This document shows, one piece after another, positions 35,366 to 44,428 of a stretch of 64,000 nt of DNA (positions within the stretch are counted from its first letter, which is position 1; every line of letters begins with the position of its first letter). The position numbers and the translations under genes are program-made. The stretch lies in contig OZ220486.1 in the NCBI GenBank assembly GCA_965116115.1, positions 2,542,001 to 2,606,000 of the forward strand, written 5' to 3'. Below the pieces are notes generated by a model. It saw only the letters and a list, made by a program, of their open reading frames with translations, did no database searches and was not told the DNA's origin. The stretch comes from JAPOXR01 sp965116115 (GTDB lineage Bacteria > Pseudomonadota > Alphaproteobacteria > Rhodobacterales > Rhodobacteraceae).

Positions 35366-36211
35366 TCAGACGCCGGAATCGCCTTTGCCGGTGGTTTCCG
35401 AAAGCCGCACCGAGATGCGCTGAGAATCCCTGAGATCAACCACCGCAAGCTTGCGCTGCAGCAATAGTTCGGCATTTTCCAGAACCAGCAGCCGCTGAAC
35501 CGCCTCGGCAGGCGATTCCGCCGGCAAAAACACCCGGTGCCCGCCATCCAGAATCAAATCCCAGCGCCGCATTCCGATCCGGTTCAGCCCGCGGATAGCC
35601 TTCCGGACATGTGAAGCCGCCGCGTAGATTCGCAAGGCTTCGGAAACGAAATGTTCCGCCCCTTCGCCCGTGACCAACGGCAGATCAATATGATCCCGCC
35701 TGCTGTCAGCCTCCGCCAGAACCGAACCGGATTCGTCAAGCAGCAACAGCCGGTCGCCGCTGCGGAAAATCACGGCGGGCAGGCGTTCAACCGCGCTGAT
35801 CGTCAGTAATCCGCCGGGATCGGCAAAGACCTTCGCACTTTGAACCGCGGGAATCGATTCAGCCCGGCGCCGCAGTTCGTCCAGATCGAATGACAATATG
35901 TCCCGGGGAAATGTCTCCGTGACCAGCGCGGCGAGTTCCAGACGTAATTTTTCCGACGACGCGATGACCCGCAGACCGCTCACCTGATTCCCCGGCCGGC
36001 TGGCGATCTCGCGGATTTTGGCTTCGGTCACCGACTTCAGCCGCTCAAAATTCTCATCGGAGAACAGCAGGACCGCGGCGGCGGCCGCGCACGCGCAGAC
36101 CGGCAGGACGTAGCTGATCAATTTTCCCAGAAAAGGCGTCAACAGCACCCGCTGCAGACGGAAATAATACCGGATGAAACCCTTTTGATGGGCCTTTATC
36201 AGCGTTGACAC
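35366..36211 (-). CDS. ftsQ: cell division protein FtsQ
   Basis: Bitopic divisome protein (FtsQ-FtsB-FtsL complex). One membrane helix (ISYVLPVCACAAAAAVLLF) near residue 35-50, then a POTRA domain (from about 70; PAVQSAKVFADPGGLLTISAVERLP) and the FtsQ beta domain. GTG 36211 (VSTLIKAHQKG) is chosen: GAGG lies seven bases upstream and it overlaps the ddl stop by 13 bases; the upstream ATG at 36262 would overlap further into ddl. About 281 aa. Confidence 0.88.
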   Translation of the reverse strand: MSTLIKAHQKGFIRYYFRLQRVLLTPFLGKLISYVLPVCACAAAAAVLLFSDENFERLKSVTEAKIREIASRPGNQVSGLRVIASSEKLRLELAALVTETFPRDILSFDLDELRRRAESIPAVQSAKVFADPGGLLTISAVERLPAVIFRSGDRLLLLDESGSVLAEADSRRDHIDLPLVTGEGAEHFVSEALRIYAAASHVRKAIRGLNRIGMRRWDLILDGGHRVFLPAESPAEAVQRLLVLENAELLLQRKLAVVDLRDSQRISVRLSETTGKGDSGV

Positions 36212-37116
36212 GACGCATCCTCGACCAATTGGCGGCACAGTTGAGAAAACGGAATGCCGCAATGCGCAGCCTGTTCAGGTGAAAGTGAGGTCGGAGTCAT
36301 GCCGGGCTGGGTGTTGGTCTCCAGCAGCCCCAGACCTTCGGTTCCCAGCCGGTCATTCCAGCGGAAATCAGTGCGCGAAATTCCCCGGCAGCCCAGCTCC
36401 CGGTGCGCGGCCAGAGCGCATTCCATGCAGAATTCGTAAATGTCAGCCGGTATCTCCGCAGGGAGAACGTGCCGCGAGCCACCCGGCATGTATTTGGCTG
36501 AGTAGTCGTACCAGCCTTCGGAGATGATTTCGGTGACCGCGAGGGCCTGTTCCTGAAAAACCGTCACCGTCAGTTCGCGGCCGGGTATGTAGGTTTCCGC
36601 CATCAGCCGGCCGTAGCGGCAGCCGGCGAAATTTTCGGGCGGGCAGTCTTCTTCGCTAACGATGGCCACGCCGACCGATGAACCCTCGCTCACAGGCTTC
36701 ACGACATACGGCGGCTCAAGGGGATGCCCCGTGACCAGATCGGCGGGAGTGATGATCCGGAACGCCGCAGTCGGCAAGCCCGCAGCCCCGTAGACCAGCT
36801 TCTTCGTGATGTCTTTGTCCATCGCCATTGACGACGGCGCCACGCCGGAATGGGTGTAGGGAATGCGCAGCCACTCGAGAATGCCCTGAACGCAGCCGTC
36901 TTCGCCCCATCTGCCGTGCAGCGCGTTGAACGCCGCGTCGGGGGCGATGTCCGCAAGCCGCTGGGCCAGATCGGCGCCCGCATCGATCTCGGTCACTTCA
37001 TAACCTTCGCCGCGCAGGGCCGCGCTGCACTTCCGGCCTGTCACGAGCGACACCTCGCGCTCAGATGACGGCCCGCCCATAAGGACGGCTATATGGCTGG
37101 CTGTCCTGCCCGACAT
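36199..37116 (-). CDS. ddl: D-alanine-D-alanine ligase
   Basis: Makes the D-Ala-D-Ala dipeptide for peptidoglycan. 305 aa, ATP-grasp fold: N-terminal VLMGGPSSEREVSL, substrate loop FNALHGRWGEDG, VVKPVSEGSSVGV (omega loop) and LLETNTQPGMTPTSL near the C-terminus with the Mg ligands. It follows murB by 40 bp and its end overlaps the ftsQ start. Start at ATG 37116. Confidence 0.95.
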   Translation of the reverse strand: MSGRTASHIAVLMGGPSSEREVSLVTGRKCSAALRGEGYEVTEIDAGADLAQRLADIAPDAAFNALHGRWGEDGCVQGILEWLRIPYTHSGVAPSSMAMDKDITKKLVYGAAGLPTAAFRIITPADLVTGHPLEPPYVVKPVSEGSSVGVAIVSEEDCPPENFAGCRYGRLMAETYIPGRELTVTVFQEQALAVTEIISEGWYDYSAKYMPGGSRHVLPAEIPADIYEFCMECALAAHRELGCRGISRTDFRWNDRLGTEGLGLLETNTQPGMTPTSLSPEQAAHCGIPFSQLCRQLVEDASCQR

Positions 37117-37156
37117 GCCTCACCTCTGCTTGAGCCGGGCGTTCTTTGACCCGGCG

Positions 37157-38176
37157 TCAACAAAACCGCGGATCCATTGTTCCCGGGATTCCCGCGCCGA
37201 TTCTGATTATCTCCCATTCCAGACGAATTCCAGAGTCTTGAAAAACCCTCCACCGCACTTCTTCGCCGAGGGCCTCGATTTCCGACGCGGTTGCGCCCCC
37301 GAGATTCACCAGAAAATTCGGATGCTGTTCCGACACTGCCGCAGCGCCCCTCCGCAGGCCGCGCATGCCCGCGTCTTCGATCAGCTTCCACGCCTTGAGT
37401 TCATGCGTGTCATCATGATCGCCGGTCGACGAGAAGCCCGCCGGATTGCGGAATGCCGAACCGGCGGTGCGGGATTTGGCCGGCTGAGATTCGTTGCGGG
37501 ATTTGATCTGCGATGCCATTCCGGCCTCCAGTTCCGCCGGGGGCGCGGTCCTGCATTCAAACACCGCCCCGACGATCACCGCGTCCTCCGGAATACTGCT
37601 GCTTCGGTAGCCGAATCCCGCTTCCGCTGCGGAAATTGATTTCACTCGCCCCGTGCGGGCGACAACAATGACTTCACGGCAGACATCGGCGATGTATGAT
37701 CCGTAACAGCCGGCATTCATGCGGACGGCACCGCCGACCGTCCCCGGAATGGTTCGGAGAAACGTGAGATCAAGCCCCTTGTCGGCGGCGAGCCGGGCCA
37801 CCCGCGAATCCAGCGCCGCCGCTCCTGCCCGGACCAGACGGCCGTCGAACTCTATGCCGGCAAACGGCCGTCCCAGCTTCACAACCACTCCCTTGACCCC
37901 TCCGTCCCGGATAATCAGATTAGATCCGACCCCCATGGCGAACACAGGAACGTCCGGATGCAAACGGCCGAGAAATGCGGCGAGATCATCAATGTCAGCC
38001 GGTTGGAAAAACCACTCCGCCGGTCCGCCCACCCGCATCCAGGTGAGCTCCGCCAGCGGCCGGTCGCGGGTCAGAACGCCCCGGCACGAAGGGATCCGCC
38101 CGCATGAATCGGGCCGAAACTCAGACAAGCGGCGTCCTTTCGGAATCCCCCGCCCCAAGCCGCCCGGGAAGTTCAT
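37157..38176 (-). CDS. murB: UDP-N-acetylmuramate dehydrogenase MurB
   Basis: Reduces enolpyruvyl-UDP-GlcNAc to UDP-MurNAc with FAD/NADPH. 339 aa: TWMRVGGPAEWFF (FAD domain), FAMGVGSNLIIRDGG, IPGTVGGAVRMNAGCYG, and GSAFRNPAGF, whose Ser is the proton donor; later GMRGLRRGAAAVSEQHPNF. Type I-like fold. Start ATG 38176 overlaps the murC stop by 56 bp. An Arg/Gln/Ser-rich stretch (MASQIKSRNESQPAKSR) precedes the active-site loop. Confidence 0.95.
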   Translation of the reverse strand: MNFPGGLGRGIPKGRRLSEFRPDSCGRIPSCRGVLTRDRPLAELTWMRVGGPAEWFFQPADIDDLAAFLGRLHPDVPVFAMGVGSNLIIRDGGVKGVVVKLGRPFAGIEFDGRLVRAGAAALDSRVARLAADKGLDLTFLRTIPGTVGGAVRMNAGCYGSYIADVCREVIVVARTGRVKSISAAEAGFGYRSSSIPEDAVIVGAVFECRTAPPAELEAGMASQIKSRNESQPAKSRTAGSAFRNPAGFSSTGDHDDTHELKAWKLIEDAGMRGLRRGAAAVSEQHPNFLVNLGGATASEIEALGEEVRWRVFQDSGIRLEWEIIRIGAGIPGTMDPRFC

Positions 38177-39548
38177 TCGCCCAAGAAGAAATCGAACCGG
38201 CCCCCAGACAAACCACTAGGTCGCCCGCTGAGGCTTCGCCTCTGACAAAATCCGCAAGGCCGCCGGGACCGGAAATAGCCGCCGCGTCGCGGCCGCGTCG
38301 GTTCAGCGCCTCGACCAGCGCGTCCCGGTCGGCGCCGGGAACCGGTTGCTCGCCGGCCGCGTAGACGTCGGCGACCGCGACCGAGTCCGCCAAGTCGAAG
38401 CAAGCGCAGAATTCATCAAAAAGACGGGACAGGCGCGAATAACGGTGCGGCTGGTGAACGGCGATCAGACGACCGCCTGCCGCCGGCTTCGCCGCCTTGA
38501 GAACAGCCGCGATCTCTACCGGATGGTGCGCGTAATCGTCAATGATGCGCACACCTCCGGCCTCGCCGACCAGCGTGAATCGGCGGTTGATGCCGGAAAA
38601 CCCGAGGAGCGCATCCCGGACAGCGTCCGGCGCGATCCCCAGGCTTCTGGCGACCGCGACCGCGGCCAGCGCGTTGGAGACGTTGTGTTCGCCGAGCATC
38701 GGAAATCGGCAGTCTTTGATCGTCCGGTTTTCGTTGTTCAAGAGGACCGTGAAGCGGGACATCCCGTTGCTGAAGGCGATGTCCACCGCGCACACATCGG
38801 CTTCAGAACTGAGTCCGCAAGTCACGATGCGGCGATCGGCGACCCTGCGGACAAGCGACCGCACTTCCGGATGATCCGTGCAGCAGACTGCGAATCCGTA
38901 AAATGGAATGTTCGACACAAACGAATCGAAAGCGTTCCGGAGGTTGTCAAAATTTCCGTAATGGTCTAGGTGCTCCGGGTCAATATTGGTCACCACCGCC
39001 ACAGTCGCCGGCAGCTTTATGAATGTGCCGTCGCTTTCGTCCGCTTCCACGACCATCCATTCGCCTGCGCCGAGCCTGGCATTGGATTCGTACGCATGGA
39101 TGATTCCGCCGTTGATCACCGTGGGATCAAACCCGCCCTTCTCCAAGAGGGCGGCGACGATTGTCGTCGTCGTGGTTTTTCCGTGCGTGCCGGCAACGGC
39201 GATGTTCGACTTCAGCCGCATCAGTTCCGCAAGCATTTCTGCCCGCCGCACCACTGGAATTCCCAGCCGACGCGCTTCGGCGAGTTCAGGATTGGACGGC
39301 TGAATCGCCGACGAGATGACGACGACGTCCGCGCTCCGGACATGATCCGCGCGCTGGCCTTCAAAGAATTCGGCTCCGAGATCCTGCAGACGCCGCGTGA
39401 TCGCGGTTGAATGCAGATCGGATCCCTGAACCCTGTAGCCGTGATTGAGCAGAACCTCGGCGATCCCGGACATGCCGATCCCGCCGATACCGACGAAATG
39501 CAGCGGTCCCAGCCGCTGCGGCAGTTTGGTCGGATTCAACGGGTTCAT
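38121..39548 (-). CDS. murC: UDP-N-acetylmuramate-L-alanine ligase MurC
   Basis: Adds the first residue of the stem peptide. 475 aa. N-terminal HFVGIGGIGMSGIAEVL (UDP-binding), ATP loop AVAGTHGKTTTT near residue 115, EADESDGTF, DYAHHPVEI and the C-terminal domain. Start ATG 39548 overlaps the murG stop by 4 bp (ATGA). Together with the following genes it is part of one contiguous, translationally coupled operon. Confidence 0.97.
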   Translation of the reverse strand: MNPLNPTKLPQRLGPLHFVGIGGIGMSGIAEVLLNHGYRVQGSDLHSTAITRRLQDLGAEFFEGQRADHVRSADVVVISSAIQPSNPELAEARRLGIPVVRRAEMLAELMRLKSNIAVAGTHGKTTTTTIVAALLEKGGFDPTVINGGIIHAYESNARLGAGEWMVVEADESDGTFIKLPATVAVVTNIDPEHLDHYGNFDNLRNAFDSFVSNIPFYGFAVCCTDHPEVRSLVRRVADRRIVTCGLSSEADVCAVDIAFSNGMSRFTVLLNNENRTIKDCRFPMLGEHNVSNALAAVAVARSLGIAPDAVRDALLGFSGINRRFTLVGEAGGVRIIDDYAHHPVEIAAVLKAAKPAAGGRLIAVHQPHRYSRLSRLFDEFCACFDLADSVAVADVYAAGEQPVPGADRDALVEALNRRGRDAAAISGPGGLADFVRGEASAGDLVVCLGAGSISSWANELPGRLGAGDSERTPLV

Positions 39549-40660
39549 GCGGCGTTCCGGACCAGATTTTCCACGACGTCGGCGAATTTGGCGGCAGCGC
39601 GCGGCATGGCGGCCCTGCCGGCCGCCCGCGCCATTTCTTCGGCGCGGGCCGGATTTTCAAACAGAGCCATGATTTCCCGCATGAGGCGTTCGGGAGACAA
39701 CTCTTTCTCGCTTACCGCCACCGCGGCCCCTGCGCTGACCAGTCCTTCCGCATTCGCCGTCTGGTGGTCATTGGCCGCCGCGGCGTACGGGATCAGGATC
39801 GCCGGACGGCCGATCACGGCGATTTCCGCCACGGTCGAAGCGCCTGCGCGGGCCACAATGACGTGGGCCTCGGCCATGCGGCGCGGGACATCCTCGAAAA
39901 ACTCGGAAATCTCGCAGGCCACGCCCGCTTCCCGGTAGTAGCGTTCCACGGCGCGGGTGTGGCAAGGCCGCACCTGCTGAACAACGCTCAAGCGGCGGCG
40001 GACCGGTTCCGGAAGCCGCCCCACGGCGGCGGGAACTGCGTGATCCATAATGCACGCGCCCTGGCTTCCGCCCGTCACCAGCAGTCTCACATTCCCGGTT
40101 TCAGGCCAGGAATACGGCGTGTCCGCATAAGCAAGCACCTCGGAGCGCACCGGATTGCCGGCGGTCACGGATTTCACGCCGGGAGGCAGATCAGTGGACA
40201 AGGCTCCGCAGACAACGATATCGACCTTTGCCGAAAGCATCCGGTTGGCCCGGCCGAGAACTCCGTTCTGTTCGTGAATGAGTCGGGGAATATTCGAAAT
40301 GCATGCTGCCGCCACCGGAGGAAATGCCGGATAGCCGCCGAAGCCGGCCACCGCGGACGGGCGGAGCCGGCGCAGCTGCGCCCACGACACGGCGATTCCC
40401 GCCGCCATTTTCACAGGCGCGGCAAGCCGCGCCAGAGCGCTGCCCCGGGACAAAGTCGCGCTCGCGATTTTGCGGATTTCAGCCTCTTCGGGAAAATTCC
40501 CGCTGAATCTGAATCCGCGCCGGTCCGTCCACAGCATGACTCGCCAGCCTCTGCCCAGCATTTCCTCGGCCAAAGCCTGGGCGGGAAAAACGTGGCCTCC
40601 GGTGCCCCCGGCCGCGACGATCAGGAGCGGATCGATGTCAGGCTGTCCGGAGATGACCAT
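39545..40660 (-). CDS. murG: lipid II glycosyltransferase MurG
   Basis: Transfers GlcNAc to lipid I at the inner membrane face. 371 aa, GT-B fold: AAGGTGGHVFPAQALAEEM near residue 13, then VTGGSQGACIMDHAVP (UDP-GlcNAc site) and ARAGASTVAEI. The open frame extends to 40741 but ATG 40660 gives the family N-terminus. The start overlaps the end of ftsW by 23 bp. Confidence 0.95.
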   Translation of the reverse strand: MVISGQPDIDPLLIVAAGGTGGHVFPAQALAEEMLGRGWRVMLWTDRRGFRFSGNFPEEAEIRKIASATLSRGSALARLAAPVKMAAGIAVSWAQLRRLRPSAVAGFGGYPAFPPVAAACISNIPRLIHEQNGVLGRANRMLSAKVDIVVCGALSTDLPPGVKSVTAGNPVRSEVLAYADTPYSWPETGNVRLLVTGGSQGACIMDHAVPAAVGRLPEPVRRRLSVVQQVRPCHTRAVERYYREAGVACEISEFFEDVPRRMAEAHVIVARAGASTVAEIAVIGRPAILIPYAAAANDHQTANAEGLVSAGAAVAVSEKELSPERLMREIMALFENPARAEEMARAAGRAAMPRAAAKFADVVENLVRNAA

Positions 40661-41831
40661 GACTCCGCGGACCGCCCCATGACTCCGATTCACCGTTCCG
40701 GTCTTCCTTCGCGGCGCGGATGAAAGCCAAGAGCAGACCAAACGTTATGCCTGTGGCCATCATTGAAGATCCTCCGTAGGAAATGAACGGCAGCGTCAAC
40801 CCCTTGGCCGGCAGCAGATTCGCAGACACGGCGATATGGATGAATGCCTGAATGCTGACCATGGCCGTCAGTCCGGTCCCGGCGAGCCGAACGAAAGGAT
40901 CCGCGGCGCCGCGGAGCAGCTTGACCGACCGGATGCAGATGAACGCGAACAGTCCGATGATCACCAGCACCAGTCCGAATCCGTATTCTTCCGCGGCGAC
41001 CGCCACAATGAAATCGGTGTGGGCGTCCGGCAGCGACCATTTGACGCTGCCCTGGCCGACGCCGACGCCGAAGAGTCCGCCCTCCCGGATCGCGCTGACG
41101 GCGATGTCGACTTGACTGGCCGGACCGCCTCCGCCGTTCATGAACGCGGTGATTCGGCGCGCGAAATGTTCCGAGTGCTGAAATGCCAGATAGCCGCCGG
41201 CCACGGTCGCGCCGGCGATGGCCGCCAGTGGCCAGATGGCTGCGCCGGCGACGAAGAACAGCACGCACCAGCCGAATATAAAGAGACTGGACTGCCCGAA
41301 ATCCGGCTGCATCGCCAGCGTCGCGACAATGACGACCGTCAGCCCGAGCGATATAGATTTGCCGGGAGGGCCCGTCGGCTGCATTGATCCCGCGATCAGC
41401 CAAGCGCAGACGATAATGAAACCGGGTTTGAGAAACTCGGACGGCTGTATCGAGCCGAATCCCAGCGAAAACCAACGTACGGCGCCCTTGCCGAAATCGG
41501 TTCCGAAAAACGGCAGCAGAAACAGACTGAGCAGTGCACATATGAAAAGCACTGATCCGAACCTGCGGGCCGCGACCGGCGTCAGAAGAGAAAGGAAAAA
41601 CATCAGCGCGAGCGATCCCGCACCGAACACCGCATGGCGATATACGAATGTGAAAGGCTCGCGCCCCAGCCGTTCCGCCAACGGCGGCGAGGCCGCGATG
41701 CACAAAAGAAGCCCGATGAGAAACAGGGCCGCGATCGCGATCAGAATGCTCTGGTCAACGGTGCGGACCCAGCGGGGAAGCAACGGTTCCCAGCGTATCC
41801 CGGACTCCAGCCCGTGAATAATGTCTGTCAT
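40638..41831 (-). CDS. ftsW: peptidoglycan polymerase FtsW (SEDS)
   Basis: Septal glycosyltransferase working with FtsI. 397 aa polytopic protein with about ten membrane segments. SEDS motifs: KGAVRWFSLGFGSIQPSEFLK, QPDFGQSS, the catalytic-region Asp in DAHTDFIVAVAAEEYGF and LPFISYGGSSMM. The C-terminus (AAKEDRNGESESWG) is cytosolic. Separated from murD by 130 bp, the largest gap inside the cluster. Confidence 0.95.
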   Translation of the reverse strand: MTDIIHGLESGIRWEPLLPRWVRTVDQSILIAIAALFLIGLLLCIAASPPLAERLGREPFTFVYRHAVFGAGSLALMFFLSLLTPVAARRFGSVLFICALLSLFLLPFFGTDFGKGAVRWFSLGFGSIQPSEFLKPGFIIVCAWLIAGSMQPTGPPGKSISLGLTVVIVATLAMQPDFGQSSLFIFGWCVLFFVAGAAIWPLAAIAGATVAGGYLAFQHSEHFARRITAFMNGGGGPASQVDIAVSAIREGGLFGVGVGQGSVKWSLPDAHTDFIVAVAAEEYGFGLVLVIIGLFAFICIRSVKLLRGAADPFVRLAGTGLTAMVSIQAFIHIAVSANLLPAKGLTLPFISYGGSSMMATGITFGLLLAFIRAAKEDRNGESESWGGPRSHGHLRTA

Positions 41832-41961
41832 TTTACCAAACCTGCCCGTTTGCCGGCTCTTGGCGGCCGACTGCGGAATCCGTTAGCAGATTCCGGGAAC
41901 CTGTTAAAGCGGATTCGGCGGCTGATTCTGAATTTTCCGCCGCCCGCGGCGCGATAGCCCG

Positions 41962-43341
41962 TCAGGTTTGAGAAAAACAGCGGAGAGCCTCGCTGACGAA
42001 GTGGTCGCCGCGCGCCTCAAAGTCAGGATACTGGTCAAAGCTCGCCGCCGCCGGGGCCAGCAGCAAAGTGTCGCCGGGCCGCGCTTCGGAACAGGCCAGT
42101 TCCACGGCTCGCGGGATCGTTCCGCAAACGGCATGAGGAACATCTCCGAGTTGCGAGGCAAACTCGCGGGCCGACCGTCCCACAAGGTAGGCTTTCGCCA
42201 CATTGCCCAAGCGACCGGCAAGCGGTGCGATTCCGCCTTCTTTTCCCAGCCCCCCGGCGATCCAGCGGATGCGCGGAAATGATTCGAGGGCCATGCCCGC
42301 GCTTTCCGCGTTGGTCGCCTTGGAATCGTTGACGCAGAGGATGCCGTTGAATTCGCCCACCACCTGGCTGCGGTGCGGCAAGCCCGGAAACACGTCAAAC
42401 CCGGCCGCGATTTCTTCCGCCGACAAGCCGAGCGCGCGGCAGGCGGCGAAAGCGGCGCAGGCGTTTTGGTGATTATGCGCTCCGCGGAGACCGTGCGCGG
42501 CGTTGAGATCGCGGACGGCGTATGAATGGCCCGCCGAACGGGCCGTGAGACGTCCCTGCGCGGCAAAGACAGCGTCGTCAAACATCGAAAGATCATGCTT
42601 CGCCGAGATCCGGACGACTTGGCCGCAGCCGGTCTGCGAAGCCAGGAACCGCCCTTCCGGTTCGTCGATTCCAATCACGCGTATCCGCGTCGACGGGCTG
42701 CCGAAAAGCCGGCTTTTGGCGGCAAAATAGCCGCCGCGCCCCGCATGCCGGTCAAGATGATCGGGCGACAGGTTAAGAAACACAGCGACATCCGGCTCCA
42801 GAACCCGCGCAATTTCGGTTTGATAGGACGACAGTTCCAGAACGACAGTTTCATCCGCTCCGGCCGGATCGCCGGCGAGCACGGCACGGCCGATATTGCC
42901 TGCAAGCCGCGAACGGCGCCCGGCGGCGCGCAGCAGCGAATCAATCAGGGCCGCCGTCGTGGATTTGCCGTTGGACCCTGTCACAGCAACGGTTTCCGGG
43001 GCGGATTTCATTTGCCGCAGAGTTGAGAAAAACAGGCCGACGTCATTGTCGAACGGGACGCCTGCCCGCGCAGCGGCTTCGACTGCCGGATGCGGCTGCG
43101 GATAGAGGCAGGGAATTCCCGGCGACACGATCAGACAGGACACGGACCGCCAATCGGTCAGGCCGCGCAGATCGCGCAGGGTGATCCCGGACGCGGCTGC
43201 GGCCGCGCGTGTTTCCGCCGAATCGTCCCATCCCCACACTTCGGCGCCTGAGGCGGCGAGGCAGCAGGCCGCGGCGGTGCCCGTCCGACTCAGGCCGAGA
43301 ACGGCGAACCGCCGCCCGACGACGCCGCTGATGGCGATCAT
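41962..43341 (-). CDS. murD: UDP-N-acetylmuramoylalanine-D-glutamate ligase MurD
   Basis: Adds D-Glu to the stem peptide. 459 aa. Rossmann-like start FAVLGLSRTGTAAA, ATP loop VTGSNGKSTTAALID near residue 110, ELSSYQTE, NLSPDHLDRH and NDSKATN in the C-terminal domain. Start ATG 43341 lies one base from the mraY stop. The downstream 130-bp gap to ftsW may hold a secondary promoter, but none was recognised. Confidence 0.95.
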   Translation of the reverse strand: MIAISGVVGRRFAVLGLSRTGTAAACCLAASGAEVWGWDDSAETRAAAAASGITLRDLRGLTDWRSVSCLIVSPGIPCLYPQPHPAVEAAARAGVPFDNDVGLFFSTLRQMKSAPETVAVTGSNGKSTTAALIDSLLRAAGRRSRLAGNIGRAVLAGDPAGADETVVLELSSYQTEIARVLEPDVAVFLNLSPDHLDRHAGRGGYFAAKSRLFGSPSTRIRVIGIDEPEGRFLASQTGCGQVVRISAKHDLSMFDDAVFAAQGRLTARSAGHSYAVRDLNAAHGLRGAHNHQNACAAFAACRALGLSAEEIAAGFDVFPGLPHRSQVVGEFNGILCVNDSKATNAESAGMALESFPRIRWIAGGLGKEGGIAPLAGRLGNVAKAYLVGRSAREFASQLGDVPHAVCGTIPRAVELACSEARPGDTLLLAPAAASFDQYPDFEARGDHFVSEALRCFSQT

Positions 43342-43342
43342 T

Positions 43343-44428
43343 TTACCGGACTTTCAGCGTCGCCAGCCCGGCAAGGGCCAGTATCAGCGCGATGATCCAG
43401 AATCTGATCACGATCTGGGCCTCCGCCCAGCCCCGTTTCTCGAAATGGTGGTGAATGGGAGCCATCAGGAAAATCCGCTTTTTGGTGACCTTGAAATACA
43501 GCACTTGGATGATAACGCTCAGAGCCTCGACCACGAACAGACCGCCGATGATCGCAAGCACCAATTCATGTTTTGTCGCCACCGCAATGGCGCCGACCGC
43601 CCCGCCGAGGGCCAGCGATCCGGTGTCTCCCATAAAGACAGCCGCCGGGGGAGCGTTGTACCAGAGGAATCCGAGCCCGCCGCCGACCAGCCCGGCGGAA
43701 AACACAAGCAGTTCTCCGGTTCCGGGAACGTAATGAACATCCAGGTAGTCGGTGAAATCCACTCTTCCTACCGCGTAAGCGATGATCCCGAGCGCGCCGG
43801 CGGCGATCATCACCGGCATGACCGCCAGACCATCCAGTCCGTCAGTCAGGTTCACGGCGTTGGCTGAGCCGACGATCACAATCATCGCGAAAGGAACGAA
43901 CAGCAGTCCGAGATCAAGAAGGATGTTTTTGAAAACAGGAAACGCGAGCGCCGCCGACAATTCATCGGGATGGGCCCACATAGCGGCGGCGGCGGCGGCG
44001 GCGGCAATGGCCAGCCCGGTTCCGAATCTCATTCCGGCGCTGATGCCCTTCGAACTCATTCGCGACACTTTCCGGTAATCGTCAAGGATGCCGATCACGC
44101 CGAAACCGAGAGTGACGAACAGCACCATCCAGATATAGATGTTGTCCAGTCTCGCCCAGAGCAGCGTCGACACGACCAATGCGCCAAGAATGAGAATCCC
44201 TCCCATTGTCGGGGTTCCGGCCTTGTCCGCCTTATGGCTTTCAGGTCCGTCCTCCCGGATCGGCTGCCCCTCTTTTTGCCTCCGACGCAGGAATTCAATC
44301 AACGGTCGCCCGAGCAGGAAACCGAACAGAAGCGCGGTCACCATCGCACCGCTTGCCCGGAACGTGATGTAGCGGAACAGATTGAAAAAATCGCCGCCTT
44401 CAGCGAAATTGCTTAATAGATGCAGCAC
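43343..44428 (-). CDS. mraY: phospho-MurNAc-pentapeptide translocase MraY
   Basis: Makes lipid I on the inner membrane. 361 aa, ten membrane segments. Motifs: GTPTMGGILIL, GILDDYRKV (Asp-Asp), NAVNLTDGLDGLA and the MAPIHHHFEKRGW loop, with catalytic Asp and His residues present. A run of GCC/GCG codons (43983-44005) encodes a seven-Ala segment (IAAAAAAAAMW) in one helix. Abuts murF and murD without gaps. Confidence 0.97.
   Translation of the reverse strand: MLHLLSNFAEGGDFFNLFRYITFRASGAMVTALLFGFLLGRPLIEFLRRRQKEGQPIREDGPESHKADKAGTPTMGGILILGALVVSTLLWARLDNIYIWMVLFVTLGFGVIGILDDYRKVSRMSSKGISAGMRFGTGLAIAAAAAAAAMWAHPDELSAALAFPVFKNILLDLGLLFVPFAMIVIVGSANAVNLTDGLDGLAVMPVMIAAGALGIIAYAVGRVDFTDYLDVHYVPGTGELLVFSAGLVGGGLGFLWYNAPPAAVFMGDTGSLALGGAVGAIAVATKHELVLAIIGGLFVVEALSVIIQVLYFKVTKKRIFLMAPIHHHFEKRGWAEAQIVIRFWIIALILALAGLATLKVR

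Noticed and set aside
40690..41703. 337-codon minus-strand frame within ftsW
   Set aside because: Arg-rich, out-of-frame shadow of ftsW with its SEDS motifs.
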